Source of the DNA: Actinomadura rifamycini DSM 43936
GTDB lineage: Bacteria > Actinomycetota > Actinomycetes > Streptosporangiales > Streptosporangiaceae
DNA: 64,000 nucleotides
Reading direction: 5' to 3'
Assembly: GCF_000425065.1 (NCBI RefSeq)
Contig: NZ_AULB01000016.1
Span: 62,001 to 126,000 of the forward strand
Shown here: positions 30,466 through 39,609 of the stretch, piece by piece
How the letters are laid out: each line of letters opens with the position of its first letter
Numbering within the stretch: the stretch's first letter is position 1
Program-made: the position numbers and the translations under genes
Notes under the pieces: generated by a model
The model's input: the letters and a program-made list of their open reading frames with translations, nothing else
Told to the model about the DNA's origin: nothing
Databases searched by the model: none

Positions 30466-33114
30466 CTACTTCCAGGTCCAGCCGGTGCCGTCGGGCGAGC
30501 GGACGATCTCGCGCCGTTCGCGCGGTGGGCGCGGGCGCCGCGGCTGCGGCGGCCCGTCCGCCCACGGCGCCCACGGCGCGCCCCGCCCGTCCGTCCGTCC
30601 GTCCGCACCGTTCCCGGCGGCGCGCCCGTTCCCGGTGCCCGGCGGAGGCACCGCCCCGGGCGCGGGCGGGACGCCCGGCGCGGGCGCGGGCTTCGGGCGG
30701 CCGGACTTGCCCGCCTTCCGCGACCGCTTCGACGGCGCGGCGGGCTTCGTCCAGTGCAGCGTGTACGGGACGGGCTGCTCCTTCGGCAGCGGCGGCGCCA
30801 CCCCGACCGGCCCGGCGGCCGCCGGGCCGCCGCTGCTCTCCCGCAGGTCCATCTTCGCGTGCAGGCCCCGCAGCGGCTTCGGCAGCCACCAGTTCGCCGA
30901 CCCCATGAACCGCATCGTGGCCGGGACGAGCAGCGACCGCACCAGCAGCGCGTCCACGACGACCGCGACGAACATGCCGACGCCGATCAGCTTCACGACC
31001 GTGATCCCGGCGAACGCGAACGCGCCGATGACCACCAGGAACAGCAGCGCCGCGCTGGTGATGATGCTGCCGGTGTGCTGCATGCCGGACGCGACGGCGG
31101 TGCGGTTGTCGTGGGTGAGGTCCCACTCCTCGCGGATGCGGCTGAGCAGGAAGACCTCGTAGTCCATCGACAGGCCGAACACGACCGCGAGGATGAGGAT
31201 CATGCTGGTGGCCTCGACGCCGCCGGTCGGCGTGAAGTCCAGCAGGCCCGCCAGGTGCCCGTACTGGAACCCCCAGACGATCGCGCCGAACGACGCGCCG
31301 ATCGACAGGACGTTCATCACGATCGCCTTCAGCGGCAGCACGATCGACCCGAAGAACATGAACAGCAGCACGAACGTCGCCAGCCCGACGGCGAGCGCCA
31401 TCTTCGGCAGCGACTCCATGAGGCTGTCCATCAGGTCCATCTGCGCGGCCGTGCTGCCCCCGACGTCGATGTGCATCGGGTAGCCGTCCTTGGTGAGGTG
31501 CATGGAGCGGATCAACCGGACCAGCTCCTGCGCCTGCTCGTCCATCGGCTCGTACCGGTGCGTCACGGAGATCCGCACGCCCCCGTACTCGCCCGAGTAC
31601 CCGCTGAACTCGGCGGACACGACGCCGCGCAGCTCCTCGAGCTCCTTGCGGAAGTCGTCCAGGTAGGGCGGGATCACGTCGCCCTCGGCCGGCGACCAGT
31701 TGCGCGGGATGAGGTCGCCGGAGACGACGACGTCGATCGGCTCGGCGGACCCGTTCGGGAACTCCGCCTTGATCGTCTCGACGACCGCGCGGGTCGGGCT
31801 CTCCTGCGGCAGGACGCGCGCGTCGATGCTGCCGAACTGGACGTTCAGGAACGGCTGGAACATCACGGCCAGGATGGCGAGCACCACCGCGAAGTACGGC
31901 AGCGGGTGCTTCATGACGCTGTGCCCGAGACGGAACCAGAAGCCGCTGTCCGGGTCGCGCCGCGCGCGCTTGGCGGACGGGCGCCGCCACGGCATCCGGC
32001 CGCCCTCGACGCGCGTGCCGAGCAGCGCCAGCAGCGTCGGGAGCAGGACCGTCGCGCCGAACACGGCGACCATGACGGTCGCGATGCCGGCGAGCCCGAT
32101 CGTCCGCAGGAACATCTGCGGGAACAGCAGCAGCCCGGCGAGCGCCGCCGACACCGTCACGCCCGACACCATGATCGTGCGTCCGGCCGTGGCCATCGTC
32201 GTGGCCAGCGCCGCTTCCCGGACCGGCCGCAGAGTCTGCTTGTACTCCTTCTTGGCCGCCCTGCGCGCGCGCCGGCCCTTTACCCGCTTCCACGGTTTGC
32301 CCGGCGGGATGTCCTGCGCCGCCATCCCGCGTTCGAGTTCCTCACGGAACCGGCTGATGATGAACAGCGAGTAGTCGATGCCGAGACCGACGCCCATCAT
32401 CGTGACGACCTCGAGCGCGAACGACGTCACGTCCGTCATGTACGTCACGGCGTGCAGGACCGCGAAGCCGCCGATCATCGAGAACACCGCGACACCGATC
32501 GGCAGCGTCGCCGCGACCATCGCGCCGAACAGGATCACCAGCAGGACGATCAGCGGCCCGGCGGTGATCAGCTCCGCGCGGACGATGTCCGCGACGACCT
32601 GCGAGCCGAACTCCTGCCCCAGCGGCACGCTGCCGCCGAGCCGCGAGTCGAGGCCCGGCGCGGCCAGCCGGTCCTTGATCAGCTCGTAGTTCTCCAGCTT
32701 CTCCGCGCCGGTGTCGCCCGCCAGCTTCACCGCGACGAACGTCTTGCGCCGGTCCTGCGACGCGAACGACTCGGCCGCCTCGCCGTCCAGCGCCCAGTAC
32801 GAGATCAGCTCGCTGACCTGCGCCTTCGGCAGCCGCGCGACCGTCGTCAGCACGCTCGCCATGTACTCCGGGTCGTCCACCGTCATGGTGTCGCTGGAGT
32901 ACAGGACGATCACGTCGGGGTTCGTGCTGCCGAAGTACGTCGCGCCGAGCCTCGCGACGAGCGTCGAGGACGCGTCCGGGTCCTCGAAGCCGCCCTCCTT
33001 GAACTTCCCGAGGACGCCGATGCCCCAGGCGCCCGCGGCGGCGGTGAGCAGCACGATCAGGACGAGGCTGAGCCAGCGCCGCCGGTGGATGAGCCGCCCC
33101 AGCCCCGCGAGCAT
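30466..33114 (-). CDS. MmpL-family RND lipid transporter
   Basis: An 882-residue MMPL protein with 11-12 membrane helices in two halves. Each half has the proton-relay Asp-Tyr pair in its 'GxDY' helix: Asp247-Tyr248 in 'GLGIDYSLF' and Asp651-Tyr652 in 'LSMDYEVF'. The first extracytoplasmic porter domain spans ~35-185. After the last helix comes a ~130-residue Pro/Arg/Lys-rich cytoplasmic tail. AAGGAGG precedes the ATG. It lies 26 bases downstream of the fatty acyl-AMP ligase gene. Such pairing with PKS and ligase genes is typical of surface-lipid export systems in mycobacteria. Confidence 0.92.
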   Translation of the reverse strand: MLAGLGRLIHRRRWLSLVLIVLLTAAAGAWGIGVLGKFKEGGFEDPDASSTLVARLGATYFGSTNPDVIVLYSSDTMTVDDPEYMASVLTTVARLPKAQVSELISYWALDGEAAESFASQDRRKTFVAVKLAGDTGAEKLENYELIKDRLAAPGLDSRLGGSVPLGQEFGSQVVADIVRAELITAGPLIVLLVILFGAMVAATLPIGVAVFSMIGGFAVLHAVTYMTDVTSFALEVVTMMGVGLGIDYSLFIISRFREELERGMAAQDIPPGKPWKRVKGRRARRAAKKEYKQTLRPVREAALATTMATAGRTIMVSGVTVSAALAGLLLFPQMFLRTIGLAGIATVMVAVFGATVLLPTLLALLGTRVEGGRMPWRRPSAKRARRDPDSGFWFRLGHSVMKHPLPYFAVVLAILAVMFQPFLNVQFGSIDARVLPQESPTRAVVETIKAEFPNGSAEPIDVVVSGDLIPRNWSPAEGDVIPPYLDDFRKELEELRGVVSAEFSGYSGEYGGVRISVTHRYEPMDEQAQELVRLIRSMHLTKDGYPMHIDVGGSTAAQMDLMDSLMESLPKMALAVGLATFVLLFMFFGSIVLPLKAIVMNVLSIGASFGAIVWGFQYGHLAGLLDFTPTGGVEATSMILILAVVFGLSMDYEVFLLSRIREEWDLTHDNRTAVASGMQHTGSIITSAALLFLVVIGAFAFAGITVVKLIGVGMFVAVVVDALLVRSLLVPATMRFMGSANWWLPKPLRGLHAKMDLRESSGGPAAAGPVGVAPPLPKEQPVPYTLHWTKPAAPSKRSRKAGKSGRPKPAPAPGVPPAPGAVPPPGTGNGRAAGNGADGRTDGRGAPWAPWADGPPQPRRPRPPRERREIVRSPDGTGWTWK

Positions 33115-33140
33115 GGTCCTCCTTGTGTCGAGGTGACCCG

Positions 33141-34937
33141 TTACTTCCGGGACGCGAGTTTCGCCGCCGTCGTCGGGAGCACGCCGTCAAGGTAGCGCTG
33201 CCGGGTCGCCGCGCGCGCGATCTTCCCGCTGGACGTCCGGGACACGCCGCCCGGCTCGATCAGCACGAAGTCGTGCACGCTCATCTCGTGCTCGACGTTC
33301 ACCGCCGCGCGCACCGCCGCCTCGACCTCCTCCGGGTCGAGCCGCCCCAGCGGCACCCGCCGGTTCCGCTCGGCGACGACCACCAGCCGCTCGGTGTCCG
33401 CGCCCGTCAGCGCGAACGCCGCGACGTGGTCCGGACGGACGGCCGGGTGCGCCTCCTGCGTGGTCACCTCGATGTCCTGCGGGTAGTGGTTGCGGCCGTC
33501 CACGATGATCAGGTCCTTGATGCGGCCCGTCACGTACAGCTCGCCCTCGTGGACCACGCCGTAGTCGCCGGTCTTCATCCACGGCCCCGCCGGCAGCTCC
33601 CCCGGCTCCGCGAGCTCGCCGCCGAACGTGTCCTGGCTGCGCTCAGAGTTCCGCCAGTAGCCCGGCGCGGTGTTCGGGCCGTGCACCCAGATCTCCCCGA
33701 CCCGCCCGTCCGGCTGCTCCCGCCGCGCGTCCGGGTCGACGATCGCGACGAGCTGCCCCGACGGCCGCCCGCACGACACGAGCGTGCTCGTCCGGTCCGA
33801 GTCCGGGTCGCCGAGCCGCAGCTCACCGCCCGTCAGCGCCTCCCGGTCGACGGCGATCGTCTGCGGCGGCGCGTCGTCCGCCGCCGCCGTCACGAACACC
33901 GTCGCCTCCGCCAGCCCGTACCCGGGCGCCTGCGCGCCCGGCCGCAGCCCCGCGGGCGCCAGCGCCTCCGCGAACATCGACAGCGTCGACGTCCGGATCG
34001 GCTCCGCGCCGTTCAGGCACGTCGTCAGCCCCGACAGGTCCAGCCCCTCGAGCTTCTCCGGCGTCGCGGACGTCGCCACGTACTCGTACGCGAAGTTCGG
34101 GCCCGCCGTGTACACGTTCTTGCCGGGCCGCGCGGCGATCAGCTCCATCCAGCGCAGCGGGTTCATGATGAACGACACCGGATCGGTGTAGATCGCGTGG
34201 TCGCCCCGCACCAGCGGCAGCGCCATCGTCGCGATCAAGCCCATGTCGTGGAACAGCGGCAGCCAGCTCACCAGCTCCGGGTCCGGCTTCTCCGGCGCCC
34301 AGCCCGACCAGAGCTGGATCGCGTTCGCCGTCACGTTCCCGTGCGTGATCTCCACGCCCGCGGGCCGCCGCGTCGAACCCGACGTGTACTGCAGGTACGC
34401 GAGGTCGTCGAACCCGAACGGCTCGTCCGTCCAGCCCTCGCCCAGCGCCGGGTCGACCTCCTCCGCGAACACGATCTCCTTCGGCTGCGGGACGTCGTGG
34501 TCCGCGAGGAACTTCTCCACGTGCGGCAGCGCGTTCCGCGACGTGACGATCACCGTCGGCTCGGCGTCGGTGTACGCGCCGATCAGCCGGTCCGCGTGGC
34601 CCGGCAGGTCCGGCGAGAACAGCGGCACCGCCACCACGTGCGCGTACAGCGCGCCGAGCATCGCCATCATGTACTCGAGGGTCTGCGGCAGCAGCAGCGC
34701 AGCCCGGTCGCCCGGCTCCGCCGCCTGCCGCAGGCGCACCGCCAGCGCGCGCGCCCGCCGGTCCGTCTCGGCCCAGTCGTAGGTGATGTGGACGCCGGAC
34801 GGGTCCAGCGAGTAGTCCACGAACGTGAAGGCGGGGGCGTCCGGCTTCTCTCTCGCCCACCTCGCGAGCCGCTCGATCAGCGGGGTGCGCCCGGCGCCGC
34901 CGGGCAGGAGTTCGGGGAGCAGCGAGCCCAGTGCCAT
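33141..34937 (-). CDS. Fatty acyl-AMP ligase (FadD32-like FAAL)
   Basis: A 598-residue adenylate-forming enzyme. The P-loop is at residues 184-194 ('YTSGSTRRPAG'), and the A5-like motif is 'GYGLAEATVFV'. The FAAL-type inserted region 'TIAVDREALTGGELRL' and 'LVSCGRPSG' separates FAALs from CoA ligases. The core hinge is 'MKTGDYG...GRIKDLIIVDGRNHYPQDIE', and the C-terminal catalytic Lys region is 'RTSSGKIARAATRQRYL'. FAALs activate fatty acids as acyl-AMP and load them on PKS carriers; the free N-terminal ACP of the PKS in this cluster is the likely acceptor. GGGAG lies nine bases before the ATG; operon with mmpL. Confidence 0.92.
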   Translation of the reverse strand: MALGSLLPELLPGGAGRTPLIERLARWAREKPDAPAFTFVDYSLDPSGVHITYDWAETDRRARALAVRLRQAAEPGDRAALLLPQTLEYMMAMLGALYAHVVAVPLFSPDLPGHADRLIGAYTDAEPTVIVTSRNALPHVEKFLADHDVPQPKEIVFAEEVDPALGEGWTDEPFGFDDLAYLQYTSGSTRRPAGVEITHGNVTANAIQLWSGWAPEKPDPELVSWLPLFHDMGLIATMALPLVRGDHAIYTDPVSFIMNPLRWMELIAARPGKNVYTAGPNFAYEYVATSATPEKLEGLDLSGLTTCLNGAEPIRTSTLSMFAEALAPAGLRPGAQAPGYGLAEATVFVTAAADDAPPQTIAVDREALTGGELRLGDPDSDRTSTLVSCGRPSGQLVAIVDPDARREQPDGRVGEIWVHGPNTAPGYWRNSERSQDTFGGELAEPGELPAGPWMKTGDYGVVHEGELYVTGRIKDLIIVDGRNHYPQDIEVTTQEAHPAVRPDHVAAFALTGADTERLVVVAERNRRVPLGRLDPEEVEAAVRAAVNVEHEMSVHDFVLIEPGGVSRTSSGKIARAATRQRYLDGVLPTTAAKLASRK

Positions 34938-35106
34938 GGAAGTTCTCCCGGGGGGACGGGCCGGGCGGGCCGCTCGAAACGGGCGCCGCCCGCGAAGGGT
35001 GGGCCCGGACGGCCTCTGCGGGCGTCCGGCTACCGGCGAATGACCGTGAAGCTACCCGATGGTAGCCATCGCGCGATATTAGCCGCCGGGCACATTGGCG
35101 GACACT

Positions 35107-35132
35107 CCGTTTGTCACGGCGATGACAAACGG
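35107..35132. promoter_or_regulatory. Cluster operator copy 2, upstream of FAAL-MmpL
   Basis: A perfect inverted repeat with 10-bp arms (35107-35116 and 35123-35132) and the same CGGCGA spacer as copy 1. The shared 18-base core is TTGTCACGGCGATGACAA. It lies 170 bases before the ligase start and about 35 bases beyond the 3' end of the zinc ribbon gene. The rest of 34938-35167 holds no gene I can support. Confidence 0.7.
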
Positions 35133-35167
35133 AAACGCCCGATCACCCACTGTGCCCGGCCCATCGA

Positions 35168-35410
35168 TCACCGCGAGAAGATCTGCTGCATGATCCCCCG
35201 GCGATGCCGCCCCTGGTACGTCGTGTCCGGATTCTCCCCGTCCGGCAACTCCGCGAGGTAACGGCTCTCGGCGTCGATCAACTGCTCCAGTTCGCCGCGG
35301 TCGAGAAAAACACCCTGGCATCCCGGGCATTCCTCGATCACGACCCCGTTGCGTTCGTGCGTGTCGAGCTTCGTCGCGCACTTCGGGCACTGCATCGTCG
35401 CTTCTGACAT
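35168..35410 (-). CDS. TFIIB-type zinc ribbon protein
   Basis: An 80-residue zf-TFIIB family protein. CxxC at '[12 protein letters not shown]' and CxxC at '[21 protein letters not shown]' make one zinc ribbon with the conserved 'WLDRGEL'-like helix. A short basic tail '[14 protein letters not shown]' follows. Family members are small cytosolic proteins of unknown role. It is monocistronic, transcribed toward the lipid cluster. Confidence 0.82.
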   Translation of the reverse strand: MSEATMQCPKCATKLDTHERNGVVIEECPGCQGVFLDRGELEQLIDAESRYLAELPDGENPDTTYQGRHRRGIMQQIFSR

Positions 35411-35512
35411 ACCGGATCCCCTGTCCGTTAAGACGGTGTTGGCCGTCAGCGGGTCAGCTTATGACGCCGTCCCCGTTTTGGCACGACCGGGTTCATCGCA
35501 CAGGACCTGCCG

Positions 35513-37588
35513 TCACCCACCGGCCCGGACCACCCGCACCCACGCCGACCGCCGCCGCCACAGCCCCACGCACGCCGCCGCCCACAGCAGCGCCAGCTCC
35601 GCCACCGCCGCGATCCCGATCACCACCGCCCAGTCCCGGCCGCTCCCCCGCCCCAGCGCCGCCGGCGACAGCAGCGTCATCTCGTCCTGCTCCGCCGCCG
35701 ACGGCGCACTCGGCGGCGGCAGCACGACCGGCGCCGTGGGCGTCAGCGACGGCAGCGGCAGCACCGGCAGCACCGGCAGCGCCTCCTCCGGCACCGACGG
35801 CCCCGGACGGTCGCCCCCACTGGGCACCCCGGCCCCCGAAGGCACATCCCCGCCCCCGTCAACGCCCCCCGCCGCCCCCTGCCCGGACGACCCACCGCCC
35901 GAGCCCGCCCCGTTCCCGGAGCCGCTACCCGATCCCGACCCCTCACCGGAGTGGGAGCCACCCCCCGAACCCGAGCCACCGCCGGACCCCGCCCCACTCC
36001 CGGACGAACCACCGTCCGCCCCATCGCCAGAGCCCGAACCGCTACCCGAACCCGAGCCCGAGCCACCGCCCGAGCCACCGCCCGAGCCGGAACCCGAACC
36101 GCTACCCGAACCCGAGCCATTGCCCGAGCCAGAACCGGAACCGGAACCGCTCCCAGATGAGCCACCGTCCGTCCCATCGCCAGAGCCTGATCCGCTACCT
36201 GAACCCGAGCCGTCGCCGGACCCCGACCCACTACCCGAGCCGCCGCCCGAACCCGAGCCGCCGCCCGAACCCGCCCCGCTCCCGGACGAGCCACCATCCG
36301 CCCCGCCACCGTGGGCCGAGCCGTTACCCGATCCGCTCCCCGCTGGCCCGCCGTCCGTGCCCGAGCCAGAGCCACCGCCTGAGCCCGAGCCGGAACCGCC
36401 ACTCGACGCCGACCCGGAACCACCGCCCGAGCCGGAACCACCGCCCGAACCCGACCCCTCACCGGAGTGGGAGCCGCCGCCCGAATGCGGACCGCCACCC
36501 GAGCCCGAACCGTTCCCCGAACCAGAGCCACCACCTGCGCCCGTTCCGCCGCCCGCGCCCGAGCCACCGTTCGAGTCTTGGCTGCCGCCCTTACCCGAGC
36601 CACCGCCGGTGCCGCTCCCGGACGTCCCACTCGTGCCGCTCTCGCCGCCGCCTGAGCCGGTGCCGGACGGGCTGTCGGTCGGCGTGGTGTCACCGCCGGG
36701 CGGTCCGGCGTCTCCGGCCTCGCCGCCGGGTTCCGCGCCGGACGGGCCGACGTTCGTCCCGTCGTGTCCCGACGGGGTACCGGACGGGGTGTCGCCAGGG
36801 GAATGGGGGGTCTCGCCCTTGGGAGCGGGAAGCACCACGGCCTCACACCCGTCCCCCGCCCCGGCGGCGGTCGGCCCAGAAGCGGGCGGCCCGGAAGCAG
36901 ACGCCCTCGGGTCGGTCGATCCCGAGGAGGCCGGCCCGGAAGCTGACGGGGCGGAGGCGGACGAGGCGGAGGCGGACGCCCCCGAGCCGGACGACCCGGA
37001 AGCAGACGGGGCGGAAGCTGACGGGGCGGACGGAGCGGACGATCCGGAGGTGGGCGCGCCGGATGCGCCGGATGCGCCGGGCGCGCCGGGCGCGCTCGTC
37101 GGGCCGGACATGTCGGGTGGGGGGGTTGGTGTGGGTTGGCAGTCGGGGGTGAGGGCCAGGACGGCTCGGGTGGCGTCGGGTGGGGCGTTGTCGGCCGTGG
37201 CGACGGCCTGGACGTTGATACGGTCGCGGACGGACGCGACGGGGATGTGCAGGTTCGCCTCGCGCACGTGGGGGCGTTCGGCGACGTCGCCGAGGGGGCA
37301 GCGCAGTTCCCGCAGGCCGGCGGTCTCGCACTTCCAGTCGAGGGGGGTCCAGAAGGCGGGGCGGCCGGTGGTGAGGCGGAGGGCGGCGCGGTGCGCGGTG
37401 CCGCCGGTGGCGCGGACGCGGACGGTGTAGGTCAGCGCGTAGTGGTGGCCGAGGGTCGTCCCGCCGCGCACGGTGACCTCGGTGTGCAGGCGGACGTCCG
37501 GGACCGCGCGGGCGGCGGGGACGGCGAGCGCCAGCGGCAGTGCGGTGCCCGCGATGAGCGCGATCCAGCGCGTTCTGATCCGCCCCAC
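35513..37588 (-). CDS. Ser/Gly-repeat surface protein with TM anchor
   Basis: A 691-residue predicted exported protein. It has a signal peptide (~1-28, '[18 protein letters not shown]') and a globular extracytoplasmic domain (~29-150) with cysteines in '[17 protein letters not shown]', suggestive of a small beta-sandwich. An Ala/Ser/Pro linker (~155-230) is followed by about 300 residues of Gly-Ser repeats with occasional Asp/His, then a hydrophobic segment (~653-677) with a basic tail '[15 protein letters not shown]'. This looks like a stalk-tethered surface domain anchored by one C-terminal helix. The GTG start is preceded by GAAGGGG. No enzymatic motif; function unknown. The repeat tract is probably length-variable. 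Confidence 0.75.
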   Translation of the reverse strand: MGRIRTRWIALIAGTALPLALAVPAARAVPDVRLHTEVTVRGGTTLGHHYALTYTVRVRATGGTAHRAALRLTTGRPAFWTPLDWKCETAGLRELRCPLGDVAERPHVREANLHIPVASVRDRINVQAVATADNAPPDATRAVLALTPDCQPTPTPPPDMSGPTSAPGAPGASGASGAPTSGSSAPSAPSASAPSASGSSGSGASASASSASAPSASGPASSGSTDPRASASGPPASGPTAAGAGDGCEAVVLPAPKGETPHSPGDTPSGTPSGHDGTNVGPSGAEPGGEAGDAGPPGGDTTPTDSPSGTGSGGGESGTSGTSGSGTGGGSGKGGSQDSNGGSGAGGGTGAGGGSGSGNGSGSGGGPHSGGGSHSGEGSGSGGGSGSGGGSGSASSGGSGSGSGGGSGSGTDGGPAGSGSGNGSAHGGGADGGSSGSGAGSGGGSGSGGGSGSGSGSGDGSGSGSGSGSGDGTDGGSSGSGSGSGSGSGNGSGSGSGSGSGSGGGSGGGSGSGSGSGSGSGDGADGGSSGSGAGSGGGSGSGGGSHSGEGSGSGSGSGNGAGSGGGSSGQGAAGGVDGGGDVPSGAGVPSGGDRPGPSVPEEALPVLPVLPLPSLTPTAPVVLPPPSAPSAAEQDEMTLLSPAALGRGSGRDWAVVIGIAAVAELALLWAAACVGLWRRRSAWVRVVRAGG
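35880..36640 (-). repeat. Gly-Ser coding repeat tract
   Basis: Degenerate 6-18-base repeats (GGN-TCN codons, with GCCCGAACC-type units on the plus strand) encode the Gly-Ser stalk of the surface protein. Near-identical blocks of about 100 bases recur, for example around the [22 protein letters not shown] and [11 protein letters not shown] segments, indicating internal duplications. It is prone to misassembly in short-read data. Confidence 0.8.
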
Positions 37589-37697
37589 CGGTTCCCCTTC
37601 TCGCTCGTTCTGTCGGTTTCCCGGGGGGTCGGCGGCACGGCGCCGGACGTAGAGGGTTATTGCCAGGAGTACCGTGCTTCACTCCCGTCCAGATCAT

Positions 37698-37714
37698 CTT
37701 TCGCAAGGCGAAAG
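37698..37714. promoter_or_regulatory. Inverted repeat CTTTCGC-AAG-GCGAAAG
   Basis: Perfect 7-bp arms with a 3-base centre, 49 bases upstream of the iclR-type gene. The size and symmetry match known IclR-family operators, so autoregulation is likely. It could equally serve the divergent surface-protein gene, 110 bases away. Confidence 0.5.
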
Positions 37715-37762
37715 AGGGTTTCCGTAGAATGGGCCGGGTTCGCGAGGGAGAGGAGGCGCCGC

Positions 37763-38509
37763 GTGGCGGAGTCCGTGCGGTCGCTGGAGCGCGCGTTCGA
37801 GCTGCTGGAGCATCTGGCGGACGCGGGCGGCGAGATGGCGCTGTCGGAGCTGACGGAGGTGTCCGGGCTGCCGATGCCGACGATCTACCGGCTGATGCGG
37901 ACGCTCGTCAACCGGGGGTACGTGCGCCAGGAGCCGTCGAAGCGGTACGCGCTGGGGCCGCGGCTGATCAGGCTCGGGGAGGGCGCGGGCCGGCTGCTGG
38001 GCTCGTGGGCCGGGCCGGTGCTGTCGCGGCTGGTGGACGAGGTCGGGGAGACGGCGAACATGGCGGTCCTGGAAGGGGACGAGGCCGTGTACGTCGCGCA
38101 GGTGCCGTCGCGGCACTCGATGCGGATGTTCACCGAGGTCGGGCGGCGGGTGCAGCCGCACTGCACGGGCGTCGGGAAGGCGCTGCTGTCGCAGCTCCCG
38201 GAGGCGAAGGTGCGGGAGATCCTGGCGCGGACGGGGATGGCGGCGCACACGCCGAGCACGTTCACCGACCCGGAGTCCCTGATCGCCGAGCTGGCGCGCG
38301 TCCGGGAGCGGGGGTACGCGCTGGACGAGGAGGAGCAGGAGGTCGGGGTGCGGTGCGTGGCGGTTCCGCTGCGGGGCGCGCCCGCGCTAACGGCGCTGTC
38401 GGTGTCGGGCCCGTCCGGGCGGCTGACCCGCGAGACCGTCACGGACGTCGTGCCGATCATGCTGGACGCCGCCGAGCGGTTCGCCCGCGAGCTGGGGCCG
38501 GTCGATTGA
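37763..38509 (+). CDS. IclR-family transcriptional regulator
   Basis: A 248-residue regulator. The N-terminal winged HTH (~residues 8-65) has 'MALSELTEVSGLPMPTIYRLMRTLVNRGYVRQEPSKRYALG' features. The C-terminal effector domain (~80-245) has 'GETANMAVLEGDEAVYVAQVPS', 'HCTGVGKALLSQLPEAKV' and 'GYALDEEEQEVGVRCVAVPL', all family hallmarks. The GTG start follows GAGAGGAGG at good spacing. IclR proteins of this layout often control glyoxylate, glycerol or aromatic catabolism; no such operon is adjacent. The next gene overlaps its stop. Confidence 0.9.
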   Translation: MAESVRSLERAFELLEHLADAGGEMALSELTEVSGLPMPTIYRLMRTLVNRGYVRQEPSKRYALGPRLIRLGEGAGRLLGSWAGPVLSRLVDEVGETANMAVLEGDEAVYVAQVPSRHSMRMFTEVGRRVQPHCTGVGKALLSQLPEAKVREILARTGMAAHTPSTFTDPESLIAELARVRERGYALDEEEQEVGVRCVAVPLRGAPALTALSVSGPSGRLTRETVTDVVPIMLDAAERFARELGPVD

Positions 38510-38964
38510 CCGGCACGGGCGACCGGCTCGCGGTCGTCGACGGGATGCTCGCCGCGCCCTTCCCGGAGGCGGAGACCAGGGCGGGCGGGCGGCGGTGGAG
38601 CGGGCAGCGGTGGAGCGGGCCTGGATACCACTGGTGCGTCCTGGAGGCCAGCCGGGACTTCTGGGACGACCGGAGCGAGGAGGTCGTCGAAGCCGCCGAG
38701 GAGGAGATCGGGGCGGCGCACGACGCGCTGGTCGCGGCGCTCCGGGAGCGCTGGGGCGACCCTCGGAAGGTGGATCTGACGCCGTTCGCGATGGGGGAGG
38801 CGGAGAGCCGGGATCCGCAGAGCCTGCTCGCCGCCTACACGCTCGGCATGCTCGTGTGGCGGCGTCCGGACGGGCGGTGGCTCGCGGTCGCGACGGGGCA
38901 GGCCGACGCGGAGTTCCCGATCGTGCTGCTCGCGGCGGTCGGCGACGGGCCGGTCGGGGCGTGA
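38506..38964 (+). CDS. Hypothetical protein, translationally coupled to IclR
   Basis: A 152-residue soluble protein. It has 'YHWCVLEASRDFWDDRSEEVVEAAEEEIGAAHDALVAALRERWG' in the middle and 'MLVWRRPDGRWLAVATGQADAEFPIVLLAAVG' at the end, resembling small actinomycete proteins of unknown function. The TTG at 38506 overlaps the IclR stop (TTGA). An ATG at 38545 is a shorter alternative, and neither has a strong ribosome binding site. It ends one base before the convergent DUF1232 gene. Function unknown. Confidence 0.65.
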   Translation: MTGTGDRLAVVDGMLAAPFPEAETRAGGRRWSGQRWSGPGYHWCVLEASRDFWDDRSEEVVEAAEEEIGAAHDALVAALRERWGDPRKVDLTPFAMGEAESRDPQSLLAAYTLGMLVWRRPDGRWLAVATGQADAEFPIVLLAAVGDGPVGA

Positions 38965-38965
38965 C

Positions 38966-39328
38966 TCAGTCGACGGGTTCGCCGACGACGACGCGGGGGC
39001 GGCCGCCGCGCTCCCAGGCGACGTAGTCGCCCGCGGCCTTGACGAGGGACGCGGCGAGCCAGAGCGCGACGCCCGCGTCGTCGACGAGGCCGATGCCGAG
39101 CAGGACCTCGGGGATCGCGTCGATCGGCGACAGGATGTAGACGACGCCGAGCGCGACGAGGCCGAGCGTCCGGTACGACATGCCCTTGTAGTCGCCGCGG
39201 ACCACGGCCTTGATCATCCGAGGGACGGCGCGGGTACGTTCCCAGAGGCCGGGGGCCTGCGGGTCGAGCGTCTCGCTGTAGATCTGCCATGCCTGGCCGG
39301 CGGCGGCGGCGCGGCGCTTTCCGTCCAC
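38966..39328 (-). CDS. DUF1232 (YkvA-like) membrane protein
   Basis: A 120-residue protein of the DUF1232 family. The hallmark is 'TLGLVALGVVYILSPIDAIPEVLLGIGLVDDAGVALWLAASLVKA', a hydrophobic helix pair around 'YxxSPxDxIPE'. The GTG start is preceded by GGGGAG. Role unknown in the family. The 281-base region upstream (39329-39609) carries no gene I can support. Confidence 0.88.
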   Translation of the reverse strand: MDGKRRAAAAGQAWQIYSETLDPQAPGLWERTRAVPRMIKAVVRGDYKGMSYRTLGLVALGVVYILSPIDAIPEVLLGIGLVDDAGVALWLAASLVKAAGDYVAWERGGRPRVVVGEPVD

Positions 39329-39609
39329 TGGCGCTCCCCTCGGGTGGCTTCGGTGCGGGCGCGCCCCCGCGGCGCCCGCGTTTACCTATGACGTGATGTC
39401 TGACGGTTTTGTTCCCCCGGATCCGCTGTGACCCGGGCCTCACCGATGGTCCGGGGATCGCGGTGAGGTGTTCATCACCCTGGACGTCGAAGTCGGGTGA
39501 TTCGGCCGCGCGTTCGGCCACGCACTGCGAGCATGGGGTCACGGGAGGTGCGACTCCCCTCACCCACGCGACCGGCACCGCCCGCCGAGCACCGCAGGGA
39601 GCTGAGCAG

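Noticed and set aside
29515..33195. A 1226-codon plus-strand frame over the glycosyltransferase and mmpL genes
   Set aside because: It spans two real genes in other frames and is Arg/Pro-rich without recognisable folds.
33123..35261. A 712-codon plus-strand frame opposite the fatty acyl-AMP ligase
   Set aside because: Antisense shadow; the ligase on the minus strand has all catalytic motifs and a good ribosome binding site.
35880..36640. Regular repeats resembling a CRISPR or minisatellite array
   Set aside because: The repeats keep a 3-base period and encode Gly-Ser in an open frame with signal peptide and anchor; unit lengths vary and there are no unique spacers.
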